The position numbers and the translations under genes are program-made. From contig NZ_LR134289.1 of assembly GCF_900636535.1 (NCBI RefSeq), positions 2,604,001 through 2,668,000 of the forward strand: a DNA stretch of 64,000 nt. The letters are read 5' to 3'. Of this stretch, positions 53,300-63,400 are shown piece after piece. Each line of letters begins with the position of its first letter. The first letter of the stretch is position 1. This DNA is from Chryseobacterium gleum (lineage in GTDB: Bacteria; Bacteroidota; Bacteroidia; Flavobacteriales; Weeksellaceae). The notes under the pieces were generated by a model. It was not told the origin of the DNA, did no database searches, and worked only from the letters and a program-made list of their open reading frames with translations.

Positions 53300-54781
53300 T
53301 CAGTTTTGTTGTAATTGTAAATACACTCCATTCGTCCAGCCGAATCCATCCTGATTGGGGTATTCCCCGCCGCCTGCTATTGTTTCTGTGTCTAATGCAT
53401 TGTATTTTTCCATCAGTTTCCCGGTATTCTGGTAGACTCTTTCTACGTTGGAACACCAGTTATTTTTAATTTTTTCTGCCAGTTCATCAAAGCCGTAATT
53501 TTTCATTGCCTTGAACCCCAGCCATTGATAAGGAGCCCACGCATTGGGAAGATCCCATTGCTGTCCTGAATTTTTAGTGGTCGTCACCAAGCCTCCCGGA
53601 TAAAGAAATTTTTCAGCCACCGCTTCTGCAACTGCTTCAGCCTGCTTCTGATCTGCAATACCAAGGAATAAAGGGTAAAGAGCAGCAATATGTTCAGACG
53701 GTGTTTTTGTGTTTTTTTTAATGTGATAATCTTTGTAAATCTTAGTGTTTTCATCCCAGAAATATTGATTGATCATCTGTCTTCGGTTTGCTGCTCTTTC
53801 TGAAAAATAGTGTTCTTTTTCATTCAGATTTTGAAGTGCTGAAGATTTTGCCAAAGTCATTTCCAGATGCCACAAAAGGCAGTTCAGGTCAACCTGTGCA
53901 AGGTTCAGCGTTTCTATTGTCTGTATATTTTGTCCGTCTGCGAACCATCTGCTGGAAAAATCCCAGCCTGACTCACAGGCACTTCTTATGTTTCTGTAAA
54001 ATTCAGCTCCTGTTGCTTTTTCATGATCTTCAATATCGATCAGATAGCTTTCAGGACGTGGTGAATTTTCTGCATCGTAATACCGGTTAAGAATATCTCC
54101 GTCTAGTGTTTTTACCACTCTTTTTATACTGGAATTGTTTTCAAGTCCTTCTTCGCCATCCATCCAGAAAGCATACTCCTTTTCAAGAGTGTCATAATAT
54201 TTTGTATAAATTTCCTGGTCATGAGTTGTTTCAAAAAGAAGATCCAGCATTAATGAAAAATAAGGAGGCTGTGACCTGCTCAGGAAATGAGTTCTGCTCG
54301 CATTGGGAACAAATCCTACATTCTGAATAAGGTAAGAACAGTTCTCAATAATATTTTCCATCATTTCTATCCTGCCGGAAGCTTGTAATCCAAGCATGAT
54401 AAAATAACTGTCCCAATAGAAAAACTCATTAAAACGGCCGCCCGGAACAATATAAGGTTTCGGTAATTTTAACAGGGTTCCTTTTTCCTCATATGCCGTT
54501 CGGGTCAGTTCGTCCCATAATTTTTCAATATGATCCACAATCAGAAGATGATCTTCTCTCTGAACAGAAACTCTGGCTCCTAGAAAGTCAAAATGAGCCA
54601 TTACAAAACCCTTCAGATCAAAACTGGGACTGTCTTTCGTTTTTTCATAATCTTCATTGATCTTTACAATGGGAAACAGAGGAACTGCATCCGTCATCAT
54701 TTTCTGATCCTCAAAAATTTCAGATCTCTGCACGTCATCAAAAAGGGTTTGGATATCGTTTATATAAAGTTGATTACTCAT
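53300..54781 (-). CDS. Trehalase, glycoside hydrolase family 37
   Basis: A 493-residue enzyme that hydrolyses alpha,alpha-trehalose to two glucoses. Both GH37 signatures are present: PGGRFNEFFYWDSYF (about residue 111) and QWDLPNAWAPYQW (about 420). ESGWDFSSRW carries the catalytic Asp. No signal peptide is visible, so it should be cytoplasmic like TreF, which requires transport of intact trehalose. It lies 2 bp after the MFS gene and 22 bp before the receptor gene. Confidence 0.95.
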   Translation of the reverse strand: MSNQLYINDIQTLFDDVQRSEIFEDQKMMTDAVPLFPIVKINEDYEKTKDSPSFDLKGFVMAHFDFLGARVSVQREDHLLIVDHIEKLWDELTRTAYEEKGTLLKLPKPYIVPGGRFNEFFYWDSYFIMLGLQASGRIEMMENIIENCSYLIQNVGFVPNASRTHFLSRSQPPYFSLMLDLLFETTHDQEIYTKYYDTLEKEYAFWMDGEEGLENNSSIKRVVKTLDGDILNRYYDAENSPRPESYLIDIEDHEKATGAEFYRNIRSACESGWDFSSRWFADGQNIQTIETLNLAQVDLNCLLWHLEMTLAKSSALQNLNEKEHYFSERAANRRQMINQYFWDENTKIYKDYHIKKNTKTPSEHIAALYPLFLGIADQKQAEAVAEAVAEKFLYPGGLVTTTKNSGQQWDLPNAWAPYQWLGFKAMKNYGFDELAEKIKNNWCSNVERVYQNTGKLMEKYNALDTETIAGGGEYPNQDGFGWTNGVYLQLQQN

Positions 54782-54783
54782 TG

Positions 54784-56013
54784 TTATTTTTTAGGATTAA
54801 TTTTTAATTTATTCATGAAAACCGCTGAAGTGATCAGTAATGAAAGAGGAATCAAAGACAGATAGAATGCCCGCTGTCCACTGAATTCCTGAAACACAAA
54901 ACCGGTAATGATGGAACCTATAGTTCCCCCGATTGCTGAGAAAACAACAATCAACCCTGACATGGCACTGTGCAAATATTTCGGTATCGACGCCAGAATT
55001 ACAGAATTAATACTCGGATAAATAGGTGCCAGCAAACCTCCCATCAGAGGAAATAAATACACGACCAAAGGTGCATTCAGCCAACTTGTATTGGTATCTA
55101 TATGAATATTGTGAGTTAATGGCAGAACCAGAAGCAAACTAATGGCAAAACCTATTACACAAAAAGAAACCACATAGATCCAGCTGAATTTTTTAGAGAA
55201 GAAACCTGACAAGAATCTTCCCAGTGCGAAAGCGCCTGCCAAAACTGCTCCCGCCTGAATACTCATAGAAGTCGGCACTTTTAAAATCTCTTTATAAAAA
55301 GTGGGAGTCCAGGTCTGAAAGCTCTGCTCTACCAGTACAAAAAGGAAAGCGCATAATAAAAAGCACAACACTTTTTTATAACTGAACAGACTTGCACTGT
55401 TTCTTAAATCTCCCAACAGATCTGTTTTCTCACTTTTCGCTTCTTTCTCATCCAGTTTTGAAAAGAAAAGGAATATAAAAGATAAGCTGGAAAGCCCTCC
55501 GAGAACCCAATAAACATTCAGCCATTGGGTAGATTCCGGATTATGATCGTCAATATATAAACTGAACAAAACATTCCCGGCTAATACTCCGATCATGAAA
55601 AACCCTTCCAGAAATCCCATAAAACTGGAATGTTCCTTATCTGTTTCAGTTACCAATCCAATAGAAGTAAAAACCGATATTTTGATCAGGGCAAATGAAA
55701 CTCCTACAGTGGCAAATAATAATTTGAAAACCCAGAAGGAATTGGTAAACGGCATTATAAAACACATACTGCTTACCAGCAGCAGGGCAATCAGCATTGA
55801 TTTCCGGATTCCTATTTTGGGAAGAAATGAAGCAAGAATGAATGAACATATGGCAATCGGAAGATCTTTAAAGCCTTCCAGAACACTGGCCGAGGATTTT
55901 GAAATTCCAAAATTCTGCTGTACCTGCAGGATCACTGTTCCTACAGAATTCAGAAGAATGGCAAAGACAAAATAATTTAAAAATAAAACGGCCTTGATGT
56001 TACTATTTTTCAT
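54784..56013 (-). CDS. MFS transporter, probable trehalose carrier
   Basis: A 409-residue major facilitator with 12 predicted helices and a short central cytoplasmic loop (SKLDEKEAKSEKTD, about 205-218). Motifs such as SFILASFLPKIGIRKSMLIA between helices 2 and 3 fit MFS motif A. The first gene of the trehalose operon, it would carry the sugar from periplasm to cytoplasm for the trehalase 2 bp downstream. Substrate assignment is contextual. Confidence 0.88.
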   Translation of the reverse strand: MKNSNIKAVLFLNYFVFAILLNSVGTVILQVQQNFGISKSSASVLEGFKDLPIAICSFILASFLPKIGIRKSMLIALLLVSSMCFIMPFTNSFWVFKLLFATVGVSFALIKISVFTSIGLVTETDKEHSSFMGFLEGFFMIGVLAGNVLFSLYIDDHNPESTQWLNVYWVLGGLSSLSFIFLFFSKLDEKEAKSEKTDLLGDLRNSASLFSYKKVLCFLLCAFLFVLVEQSFQTWTPTFYKEILKVPTSMSIQAGAVLAGAFALGRFLSGFFSKKFSWIYVVSFCVIGFAISLLLVLPLTHNIHIDTNTSWLNAPLVVYLFPLMGGLLAPIYPSINSVILASIPKYLHSAMSGLIVVFSAIGGTIGSIITGFVFQEFSGQRAFYLSLIPLSLLITSAVFMNKLKINPKK

Positions 56014-56136
56014 TCAGGTTACTTCTTGCCGGCTAAGATAGAAGCATTTGTGTTAACGATAATTTAACACAGTAAATCAATATTTGAACTATATTAATAT
56101 AATTAGTATTTTTAAGAATTAAATATGATTAATTAA
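56014..56136. promoter_or_regulatory. Divergent control region of the trehalose locus
   Basis: A 123-bp AT-rich gap between the MFS gene and the AraC-type regulator. It must hold both promoters and the AraC sites. TTAATATAATTAGTA-like inverted AT words near 56094-56108 are the only visible symmetry. No TAnnTTTG box was found. Confidence 0.4.
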
Positions 56137-57042
56137 ATGAAAGTTACTTTTGAAAGGGTGATTCCTAATGAAAAGAGTTCATTCCGCACTATTCATAATA
56201 ATTCTCCTATTTCAGAATTCAAATGGGAATATCACTATCATCCCGAAATTGAGCTGGTATGTGTCATTTCCGGGAGCGGAACCCGCCATGTCGGATACCA
56301 TAAAAGTAATTACACGAATGGAGATCTTGTATTAATCGGGTCTAATATTCCTCACTCCGGATTCGGGCTGAACTCCATTGACCCTCATGAAGAAATTGTC
56401 CTTCAGTTTAAGGAAGAAATCCTTCAGTTTCCTGAACAGGAAGTAGAAGCCCGATCCATCAAAAATCTTTTGGAACTTTCAAAATACGGGATTCACTTTC
56501 ACCATAAAGTAAAAAAAGTAATGCTTCCCAAATTGAAACTTATGCTGGAATCAGAAGGCTACAAAAGATATTTATTGCTTTTGGAAATTCTTTTTGAACT
56601 TTCGAAATGTGAAGATTATGATCTTCTGAATAAAGAAATTATGCCCTACACGATTATTTCCAAAAATAAAGCTCGCCTTGAAAATATCTTTACCTATGTA
56701 GAACACCATTATGACAAGGAAATTGATATTGAAGACGTTGCAAAACTTGCCAACCTCACACTACCAGCTTTCTGTAATTTTTTCAAAAAAGCAACACAGA
56801 TCACTTTTACAGAGTTTGTAAACAGATACAGAATCAATAAGGCATGTCTCTTAATGGTACAGGACAGGTCTATTTCAGAATGCAGTTACCAATGTGGTTT
56901 TAATAATGTAACGTATTTCAACAGAATGTTTAAAAAATATACGGGGAAAACACCATCTGAGTTTATAAGAAATCATACGCATAATAAAGTGAATCTGGAT
57001 CTAAAGGTTGAACAGGAGACTAAAGCTAAAATAAGTTTTTGA
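56137..57042 (+). CDS. AraC-family regulator with N-terminal cupin
   Basis: A 301-residue regulator. The N-terminal cupin (about 25-105; FKWEYHYHPEIELVCVISGS, NIPHSGFG) likely binds sugar. Two helix-turn-helices form the C-terminal DNA-binding domain (about 185-285; DIEDVAKLANLTLPAFCNFFKK, CSYQCGFNNVTYFNRMFKKY, TGKTPSEF). Divergent placement next to the MFS-trehalase-receptor operon suggests it activates that operon with trehalose or a derivative as effector (inference). Confidence 0.9.
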   Translation: MKVTFERVIPNEKSSFRTIHNNSPISEFKWEYHYHPEIELVCVISGSGTRHVGYHKSNYTNGDLVLIGSNIPHSGFGLNSIDPHEEIVLQFKEEILQFPEQEVEARSIKNLLELSKYGIHFHHKVKKVMLPKLKLMLESEGYKRYLLLLEILFELSKCEDYDLLNKEIMPYTIISKNKARLENIFTYVEHHYDKEIDIEDVAKLANLTLPAFCNFFKKATQITFTEFVNRYRINKACLLMVQDRSISECSYQCGFNNVTYFNRMFKKYTGKTPSEFIRNHTHNKVNLDLKVEQETKAKISF

Positions 57043-57073
57043 CAATTTGTTTGGGTTATTGTCGACAATTTGT

Positions 57074-57179
57074 GTTATACCAAACGTTGTGCTTGTCCAT
57101 TCCGTAGGAATCCAGGCTTACTTTTTAGAAGTTTACAATAAAGAATTCAAGTTGTGCTGAGACTCCTACGGAGTGACAA
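57074..57179. repeat. Palindromic intergenic repeat, copy 1
   Basis: A 106-bp unit whose core (57093-57179) has inverted ends: TTGTCCATTCCGTAGGAATC at the left and GACTCCTACGGAGTGACAA at the right. It closely matches copy 2 at 57188-57294. It has no ORF and looks like a REP/MITE-type element. Confidence 0.8.
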
Positions 57180-57187
57180 TTCGTATG

Positions 57188-57294
57188 GTTATACTAAACG
57201 TTGTTTTTGTCCATTCTGTAGGAATCCAGACTTACTTTTCAGAGGTTTACAATAAAAGAATACAAGCTGTGCCGAGACTCCTACGGAGTGACAA
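57188..57294. repeat. Palindromic intergenic repeat, copy 2
   Basis: A 107-bp direct repeat of copy 1 with scattered substitutions, the same inverted ends (core 57207-57294) and an 8-bp gap between the copies. Confidence 0.8.
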
Positions 57295-57401
57295 ACTGTG
57301 TGAATAATAGGTGAACTATATTGCGATCAACAAAAAAGCCACTCCCAAAGAGCAGCTTTGTATTAGTAAAAACCAGTAACTAAACAACTAGAAACCAGCA
57401 A

Positions 57402-57956
57402 TTATTTCCATTTAATATTACATCCCATACTTGGTCTTTGAATTTCTTCCTGAGGCTCTCCAGCTAAAAGATTTTCAAAAGCAATGATTAAATCTTCTCC
57501 GGTTACATCTTTATTATTTCCCGGTCTTGAATCATCCATCTGACCTCTGTATACCAAATCCAGTTTATCATCGAAGAAATAAAAATCCGGTGTGCACGCA
57601 GCATCATATGCTTTGGCTACTGCCTGGCTTTCATCGAATAAATAAGGAAAATCAAATCTTCTTTCAATCTGGAATTCAATCATTTTTTCCGGAGAATCTG
57701 CCGGATATTTTTCAATATCATTGGCATTGATTGCAATGAATTCAATGCCTCTTTCGTTGTAATCTTCGTATAATTCATTAATCTTATCAATCACATGAAG
57801 AACAAACGGACAATGGTTGCACATAAAGATGACCAGTGTTCCTTTTTCTCCTTTCAGTTCTTCCAAAGACTGAAGTTCATTCGTTTTTGACGGGTTAGGA
57901 AGTTCAAAAAACGGTGCTTTTGTTCCTAATGCCAGCATATTTGATGGAGTATTCAT
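57402..57956 (-). CDS. Thioredoxin-like (AhpC/TSA) family protein
   Basis: A 184-residue thioredoxin-fold protein without signal peptide. Its active site FMCNHCPFVLHV (CxxC, about residues 45-48) is followed by IEFIAINANDIEKYPADSPE and the cis-Pro region DAACTPDFYFFDD. It belongs to the peroxiredoxin-like/thioredoxin family group with a CNHCP centre, presumed to reduce or exchange disulfides. A minus-strand TAnnTTTG box lies at 57976-57983. Confidence 0.9.
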   Translation of the reverse strand: MNTPSNMLALGTKAPFFELPNPSKTNELQSLEELKGEKGTLVIFMCNHCPFVLHVIDKINELYEDYNERGIEFIAINANDIEKYPADSPEKMIEFQIERRFDFPYLFDESQAVAKAYDAACTPDFYFFDDKLDLVYRGQMDDSRPGNNKDVTGEDLIIAFENLLAGEPQEEIQRPSMGCNIKWK

Positions 57957-57975
57957 ATCCTTTTTTCTTTACTGG

Positions 57976-57983
57976 CAAAGATA
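57976..57983 (-). promoter_or_regulatory. -7 box for the thioredoxin-like gene
   Basis: The minus strand reads TATCTTTG, 19 bp before ATG 57956. Confidence 0.45.
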
Positions 57984-58229
57984 ATTATTTCTTTTGTTAA
58001 TTGAGTCGGGTTCTGAAATAGACATTTTAGTTTTTAATCCAAGAAGGAACAGGAAGATTTTCAAGTCTCCAAAATAGTTATAGTCAAATTCTATTATTAT
58101 ATTATTTGACCTTACAAATAACTTCCAGCTCCCATTCTTCAAGCTTCCAGCCTTTAATTAATTTTCTTTAAAAAGTAGGTGAACCCATAAAACTCAAAAT
58201 ATCCTTTGGAAGTTATATCAAAAAGTTTG

Positions 58230-58250
58230 TAGTTTTGCTAACGCTGTTAG
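58230..58250 (+). promoter_or_regulatory. tetR promoter with abutting operator O1
   Basis: The -7 box TAGTTTTG (58230-58237) is directly followed by the perfect palindrome CTAACGCTGTTAG (58238-58250), 12 bp before ATG 58263. A possible -33 TTTG lies at 58205-58208. A repressor bound at O1 would cover the start site, so autorepression is expected. Confidence 0.65.
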
Positions 58251-58262
58251 TAAAAAAATATC

Positions 58263-58859
58263 ATGGGTCTACATGAACGCCGTCAACGAGAAAAAGAATC
58301 CATCCGTGCAAATATTTTGCAGGCTGCTTTTACGTTGGCTAAAACCGAAGGCTGGGGTTCACTTTCTATGCGTAAAATAGCAGATGCTATTGAGTACAGT
58401 GCTCCTGTAGTATATGATTATTTTGAAAACAAAGATGCCATCCTGTTTGAAATTTCATTAGATGGCTTTCACAAGTTACACATAGAATTGTTAAAAGCTC
58501 AGCAAAAACATGACACTCCGGAAGAGCAGCTTGTTGCGATTGTGGATGCATACTGGAACTTTGCTTTTAAAAATAAGGAATATTACCAGCTGATGTTTGG
58601 TCTTGGAATGCAATGCTGTGGAAAAGGACAGATGAAAAAGGAATTCTCATCATTCCAGGAACTGATCTATGAATGTACTTATGAGATTATTAAGAAAAAC
58701 GGGTCCAATCCAGACAATGCCTGTCATATGTCTCATGCCCTGTTTTCCGCCGTTCACGGAATGATCTCTATTATGATGATGCGTACTGCTGATATCCCTT
58801 CAACGATGAATAAGACGACCTTGGACGAAACTGTTTCGGCTTTTATTAAGTCTTTGTAA
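58263..58859 (+). CDS. TetR/AcrR-family repressor of the RND pump
   Basis: A 198-residue regulator. The N-terminal helix-turn-helix (about 10-58; ILQAAFTLAKTEGWGSLSMR, IADAIEYSAPVVYDYFENKD) is the TetR DNA-binding signature, and the C-terminal helical domain binds the inducer and dimerises. It precedes the adaptor-pump genes on the same strand. The same operator (YTAAC-N3-GTTAG) occurs once before this gene and three times before the pump genes, so it likely represses both itself and the pump. Confidence 0.92.
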   Translation: MGLHERRQREKESIRANILQAAFTLAKTEGWGSLSMRKIADAIEYSAPVVYDYFENKDAILFEISLDGFHKLHIELLKAQQKHDTPEEQLVAIVDAYWNFAFKNKEYYQLMFGLGMQCCGKGQMKKEFSSFQELIYECTYEIIKKNGSNPDNACHMSHALFSAVHGMISIMMMRTADIPSTMNKTTLDETVSAFIKSL

Positions 58860-59219
58860 ATTTTTTTTGAATTAAAAGTTAACACTGTTAGGAAAATTAA
58901 CACTGAATCAATGTAAATTATTCTTTTATTCCTGACTAAAAAATAAAATTATTATGAAGCAATTCATAACATTCAGCTGTTAAAAGTAATCATTTTTTGC
59001 TTATCAATTAACACTGTTAGTAAAATTAACACATATACACCTCATCTTATATATAAAAGCAACATTAAAAAATTCAGCTATGGAAACGATTGACTTAATT
59101 GCACATTAAAAATCCTGTAATTTTTTTTGAACTAACTATTAACACTGTTAGGAAAAAAAACAGCATTTATCAAAAGAACTTTACTTAAATCTAACACTTC
59201 ATTAAAAATTAAACTAACA
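58858..59219 (+). promoter_or_regulatory. Triplicated operator region of the RND pump (O2, O3, O4)
   Basis: TTAACACTGTTAG occurs at 58879-58891 (O2), 59008-59020 (O3) and 59139-59151 (O4), spaced 129 and 131 bp. O2 and O3 each have an extra half-site TTAACAC six bases after the palindrome (58897-58903 and 59026-59032). Each operator is followed 72-81 bp later by an ATG: 58954, 59080 and the true pump gene start 59220. The first two ATGs open nine-codon frames (58954-58983 and 59080-59109). A longer direct repeat, 58858-58896 and 59118-59156, includes O2 and O4. No TAnnTTTG box was recognised between the operators. Confidence 0.75.
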
Positions 59220-60380
59220 ATGAAAATACCTGGAAAAACAAGGTTTATTGTACTTATTGCAAGTATAATTCTTTTACAGAGCTGCACTAAGGCCGCAGAA
59301 GGCACCAATGCTGCGCCGCCAGCTCCAGAACTTCCGGTTTATACCGTTATTACATCACCCGCTACTACATATCAGGAATTCCCTACTGCTTTGGAAGGAA
59401 AAAACAATGTTGAAATCAGATCTCAGGTAGACGGTTATCTTGACAGAATCTATGTAGAGGAAGGCTCTTATGTAAGAGCAGGACAGCCATTATTTAAAAT
59501 AGATTCCAGAAGCTATGGCGAACAGATGAACATGGCACAGGCTAATCTGCAGGCTGCCAATGCTAATATTCAGAAAGCAAAAGTAGAAGTAGACAGACTT
59601 CAGCCACTGGTTGCTGCAAAGGTAGTTTCTGATGTACAGCTTAAAACAGCCAAAGCCAATTACGAAGCTGCTGTTGCTGCTGCTTCACAGGCAAGAGCCT
59701 CTGTAGGAAGCGCCAGAATCAATGTAGGATTTACCACCATTACCGCTCCTGTAAGTGGTTATATAGGAAGAATTCCTTACAAAAAAGGAAGTCTGATCTC
59801 CAGAACAGATCCTAATCCATTGACATTATTATCTGACATCAGTGAAATCTATGCCTATTTCTCTTTAAGTGAACTTGACTTCATTGGCTTTCAGAATAAA
59901 TATCCGGGAGCGACTTTAGAAGAGAAACTGAAAAATATGCCAATGGTAGAACTGGTGATCGCTGATAACAGTACATATCCTGAAAAAGGAAAACTAAGCA
60001 TCGTAGACGGACAGTTTGACAAAACTACAGGAGCCATCAGTGTACGTGCTGTATTTCCTAATGCCAACGGAACTTTAAGAACCGGAAACACCGGAAGAGT
60101 GCGTATGCCTCAACTGATTTCGAATGCTGTAGTAATTCCGCAGGAATCTACTTTCGAAATTCAGGATAAAACTTATGTCTATGTAATGGGTAAAGATCAG
60201 AAGGTAACCGGAAGACCGATCAAAATATCAGGAAAAACGGATAGCTATTATTTTATTTCTGAAGGGCTTGCACCCGGAGAAAAAATAGTTTACACAGGAA
60301 TCGGAAACTTAAAAGACGGTGCTTCTATCAAGCCGAAAAATATTTCTTCTGACAGCTTATTAAAAGCGAAACCATTATAA
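59220..60380 (+). CDS. RND efflux periplasmic adaptor (AcrA/MexA type)
   Basis: A 386-residue membrane fusion protein. Lipobox ILLQSC (Cys about 22) anchors it. Barrel-sandwich halves are IRSQVDGYLDRIYVEEGSYV (about 65) and TTITAPVSGYIGRIPYKKGS (about 180), with a helical hairpin (about 100-165) between. A beta-barrel and membrane-proximal domain follow (NGTLRTGNTGRVRMPQ). It should couple the pump at 60422 (41 bp downstream) to an outer-membrane TolC-type channel. Confidence 0.93.
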   Translation: MKIPGKTRFIVLIASIILLQSCTKAAEGTNAAPPAPELPVYTVITSPATTYQEFPTALEGKNNVEIRSQVDGYLDRIYVEEGSYVRAGQPLFKIDSRSYGEQMNMAQANLQAANANIQKAKVEVDRLQPLVAAKVVSDVQLKTAKANYEAAVAAASQARASVGSARINVGFTTITAPVSGYIGRIPYKKGSLISRTDPNPLTLLSDISEIYAYFSLSELDFIGFQNKYPGATLEEKLKNMPMVELVIADNSTYPEKGKLSIVDGQFDKTTGAISVRAVFPNANGTLRTGNTGRVRMPQLISNAVVIPQESTFEIQDKTYVYVMGKDQKVTGRPIKISGKTDSYYFISEGLAPGEKIVYTGIGNLKDGASIKPKNISSDSLLKAKPL

Positions 60381-60421
60381 TCCTTTTCCGAATACAGAAG
60401 ACTTAAAAAAATAAACTTCTT

Positions 60422-63400
60422 ATGTTAAAACAATTTATAGAAAGACCGGTCCTTTCAACGGTCATCTCCATAATCCTCTTATTATTGGGAGCTTTGTCTC
60501 TCTTTAATTTACCGATTGCCCTCTTCCCGGACATCGCTCCACCGAGTGTTCAGGTAACGGCATTCTACCCTGGAGCTAATGCTGAGGTTGTAGCCCGTTC
60601 TGTTGCTACGCCTATTGAGGAAGCGGTAAACGGAGTTGAGAACATGACGTATATGACCTCCAACTCCAGTAACGACGGAACTATGACCCTGAGCGTTTTC
60701 TTCAAGCAAGGTGCTGATGCGGATAATGCCGCGGTAAACGTACAGAACCGTGTATCCAAAGCGATGAGCCAGTTGCCTCAGGAAGTGGTACAGGCGGGAA
60801 TTTCCACACAGAAGGTTCAGAACAGTATGATTATGTTCATGGGATTAACCAGTGAAGATGCAAAACAATATGATGAATTATTCCTTCAAAACTACCTGAA
60901 AATTAATGTTATTCCACAGATACAGCGTATCCCGGGAGTAGCACAGGCTCAGGTATTCGGAACAAGGGATTACTCGATGAGAATCTGGCTGAAACCGGAT
61001 AGACTGGCGGCTAACAATCTTTCTCCTCAGGAAGTTTTGGGAGCCATTAAAGATCACAACCTTGAAGCGGCTCCGGGCCGTCTTGGACAGGGCAGTAAGG
61101 AAACTTACGAGTATATCCTTAAATATAAAGGAAAACTGAACAAGGGTGAAGACTATGAAAACATTGCTATCAAAGCAAATAGTGATGGCTCTTTCCTAAG
61201 ATTGAAAGATGTCGCAAGAGTAGAATTTGGTTCTTACACCTACACTGCTACCAACAGAGTGGATGGAAAACCGGTTGCCGGATTCGCGATCTTACAGACT
61301 GCAGGATCCAATGCTAACGAAATCCTTACGGAAATTGAAAAGCAGGTAAAAGTAATGGAAACTACCCTTCCCAAAGGAGTAAAACCCATCATCATGTATA
61401 ATTCCAAAGACTTTTTGGATGCTTCTATTCATCAGGTTGTGGAAACATTAGTGATTGCCTTCATTCTGGTATTTATCGTAGTATATATTTTCCTTCAGGA
61501 TTTCAGATCTACGTTAATTCCTGCCATTGCAGTACCTGTCGCAATTATCGGAACCTTCTTCTTCCTGCAGTTATTTGGTTTCAGTATTAACATGCTTACA
61601 CTGTTTGCATTAGTTCTGGCCATTGGTATTGTAGTGGATGATGCGATTGTGGTGGTAGAAGCCGTCCATTCTAAAATGGAACAGACGGGAATGCCGGTAG
61701 AGCATGCTACGATGAACTCAATGAGCGAAATTTCAGGAGCGATTATCTCCATTACATTGGTCATGTGTGCGGTGTTTATTCCGGTTGGCTTCATGCAGGG
61801 GCCTGCAGGAGTTTTCTACAGACAGTTCGCATTTACATTAGCTATCGCGATTTTAATTTCAGCAGTAAACGCATTGACATTAAGTCCGGCATTATGTGCA
61901 ATGTTCCTGAATGATCCTCAGGGAGAACATGGTGAGCACGGTCATAAAAAAGGTTTTGGTGCAAGATTCTTCAATGCATTCAATGCCAGCTTCAACAGCA
62001 TGACCAGAAAATACATCTACAGTCTTAAGTTTTTAATCAAAAATAAATGGGTTGCGATAGGAGGTCTTGTAGTAATTACAGCAGCAAGTGTCTTCCTGAT
62101 TAAAAAAGCACCATCAGGATTTATTCCTACTGAAGATCAGGGATTTGTATTATATGCGGTAAATACTCCTCCGGGAAGTTCATTGGAAAGAACACACAGA
62201 GCGACGGCTCAGATCGACAAGATCATCAATGGTGAAAAGGCAACGAATCACCTTTGGGTAGCCGACGGGATGAACTTTATCAGTAATGCTAACGCTTCTC
62301 CATATTCTGCAGGTTTCATTAAACTTAAAGATTATGACAAGCGTGGTGAGATGAAAGATCCTGATCAGATTGCAGGAACTTTAACAGGAAAGGTAAGCCA
62401 GGTAAAAGATGCCAATGCATTCTTCTTCAACTTCCCTACTGTACAAGGTTTCGGTAACGTTTCCGGATTTGAGTTCATGCTTCAGGATAAAACAAACAGT
62501 TCTTTTGAACAGTTGGGAACAACCACTCAGCAGTTCATTGGTGAGCTGATGAAGCGTCCGGAAATTGCTTTTGCCTTTACCACTTATGCAGCTGGAAATC
62601 CTCAGTACACTATTGATGTGGATACGGATAAAGCCAACCAGTTGGGTGTTTCGGTAACAGAACTGATGCAGACCATGCAGATTTATTTCGGAAGTAGCTT
62701 TGTATCGGACTTCAACAGATTCGGAAAATATTACAGAGTAATGGCTCAGGCCGATATTCCTTACCGTACAGACATCAATTCACTGGAAGGAATTTATGTT
62801 AAAAATCAATCAGGCGAAATGGTTCCTGCAAAAACATTAGTAAAGTTAAAAAGATCTTTCGGACCTGAAACGGTAACAAGAAATAACCTATTCAACGCCG
62901 TAACGATCAACGGAACTCCAAAACCGGGATACAGTACCGGAGATGCCATCAAAGCGGTAGAAGAAGTTGCCCAGCAATCACTACCTAGAGGATATGGATA
63001 TGAGTGGACAGGAATTACCCGTGAGGAGATCAAAACGAGCGGACAGACTGCATTTATCTTCTTCTTAAGTATTCTGTTTGTATACTTCCTGCTGGCTGCT
63101 CAGTATGAAAGTTATGTGCTTCCTTTTGCTATTATTCTTACTATTCCAACAGGGATTTTCGGAGTATTTGCCTTCACAGGATTGGCAGGAATTGATAACA
63201 ATATTTATGTTCAGGTAGGATTGATCATGCTTGTCGGACTATTGGCTAAGAATGCCATCCTGATCGTAGAGTTTGCTGTACAGAGAAGAAAAGCAGGAAA
63301 ATCATTAATTGAATCCGCACTTCAGGCATCAAGATTACGTTTAAGACCGATCTTAATGACCTCTTTCGCCTTCATCGTGGGAATGCTTCCATTGATCTGG

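Noticed and set aside
57074..57294. Possible CRISPR or IS element after the AraC gene
   Set aside because: Only two long copies with no spacer logic, and no transposase frame. It fits a REP/MITE-type repeat better.
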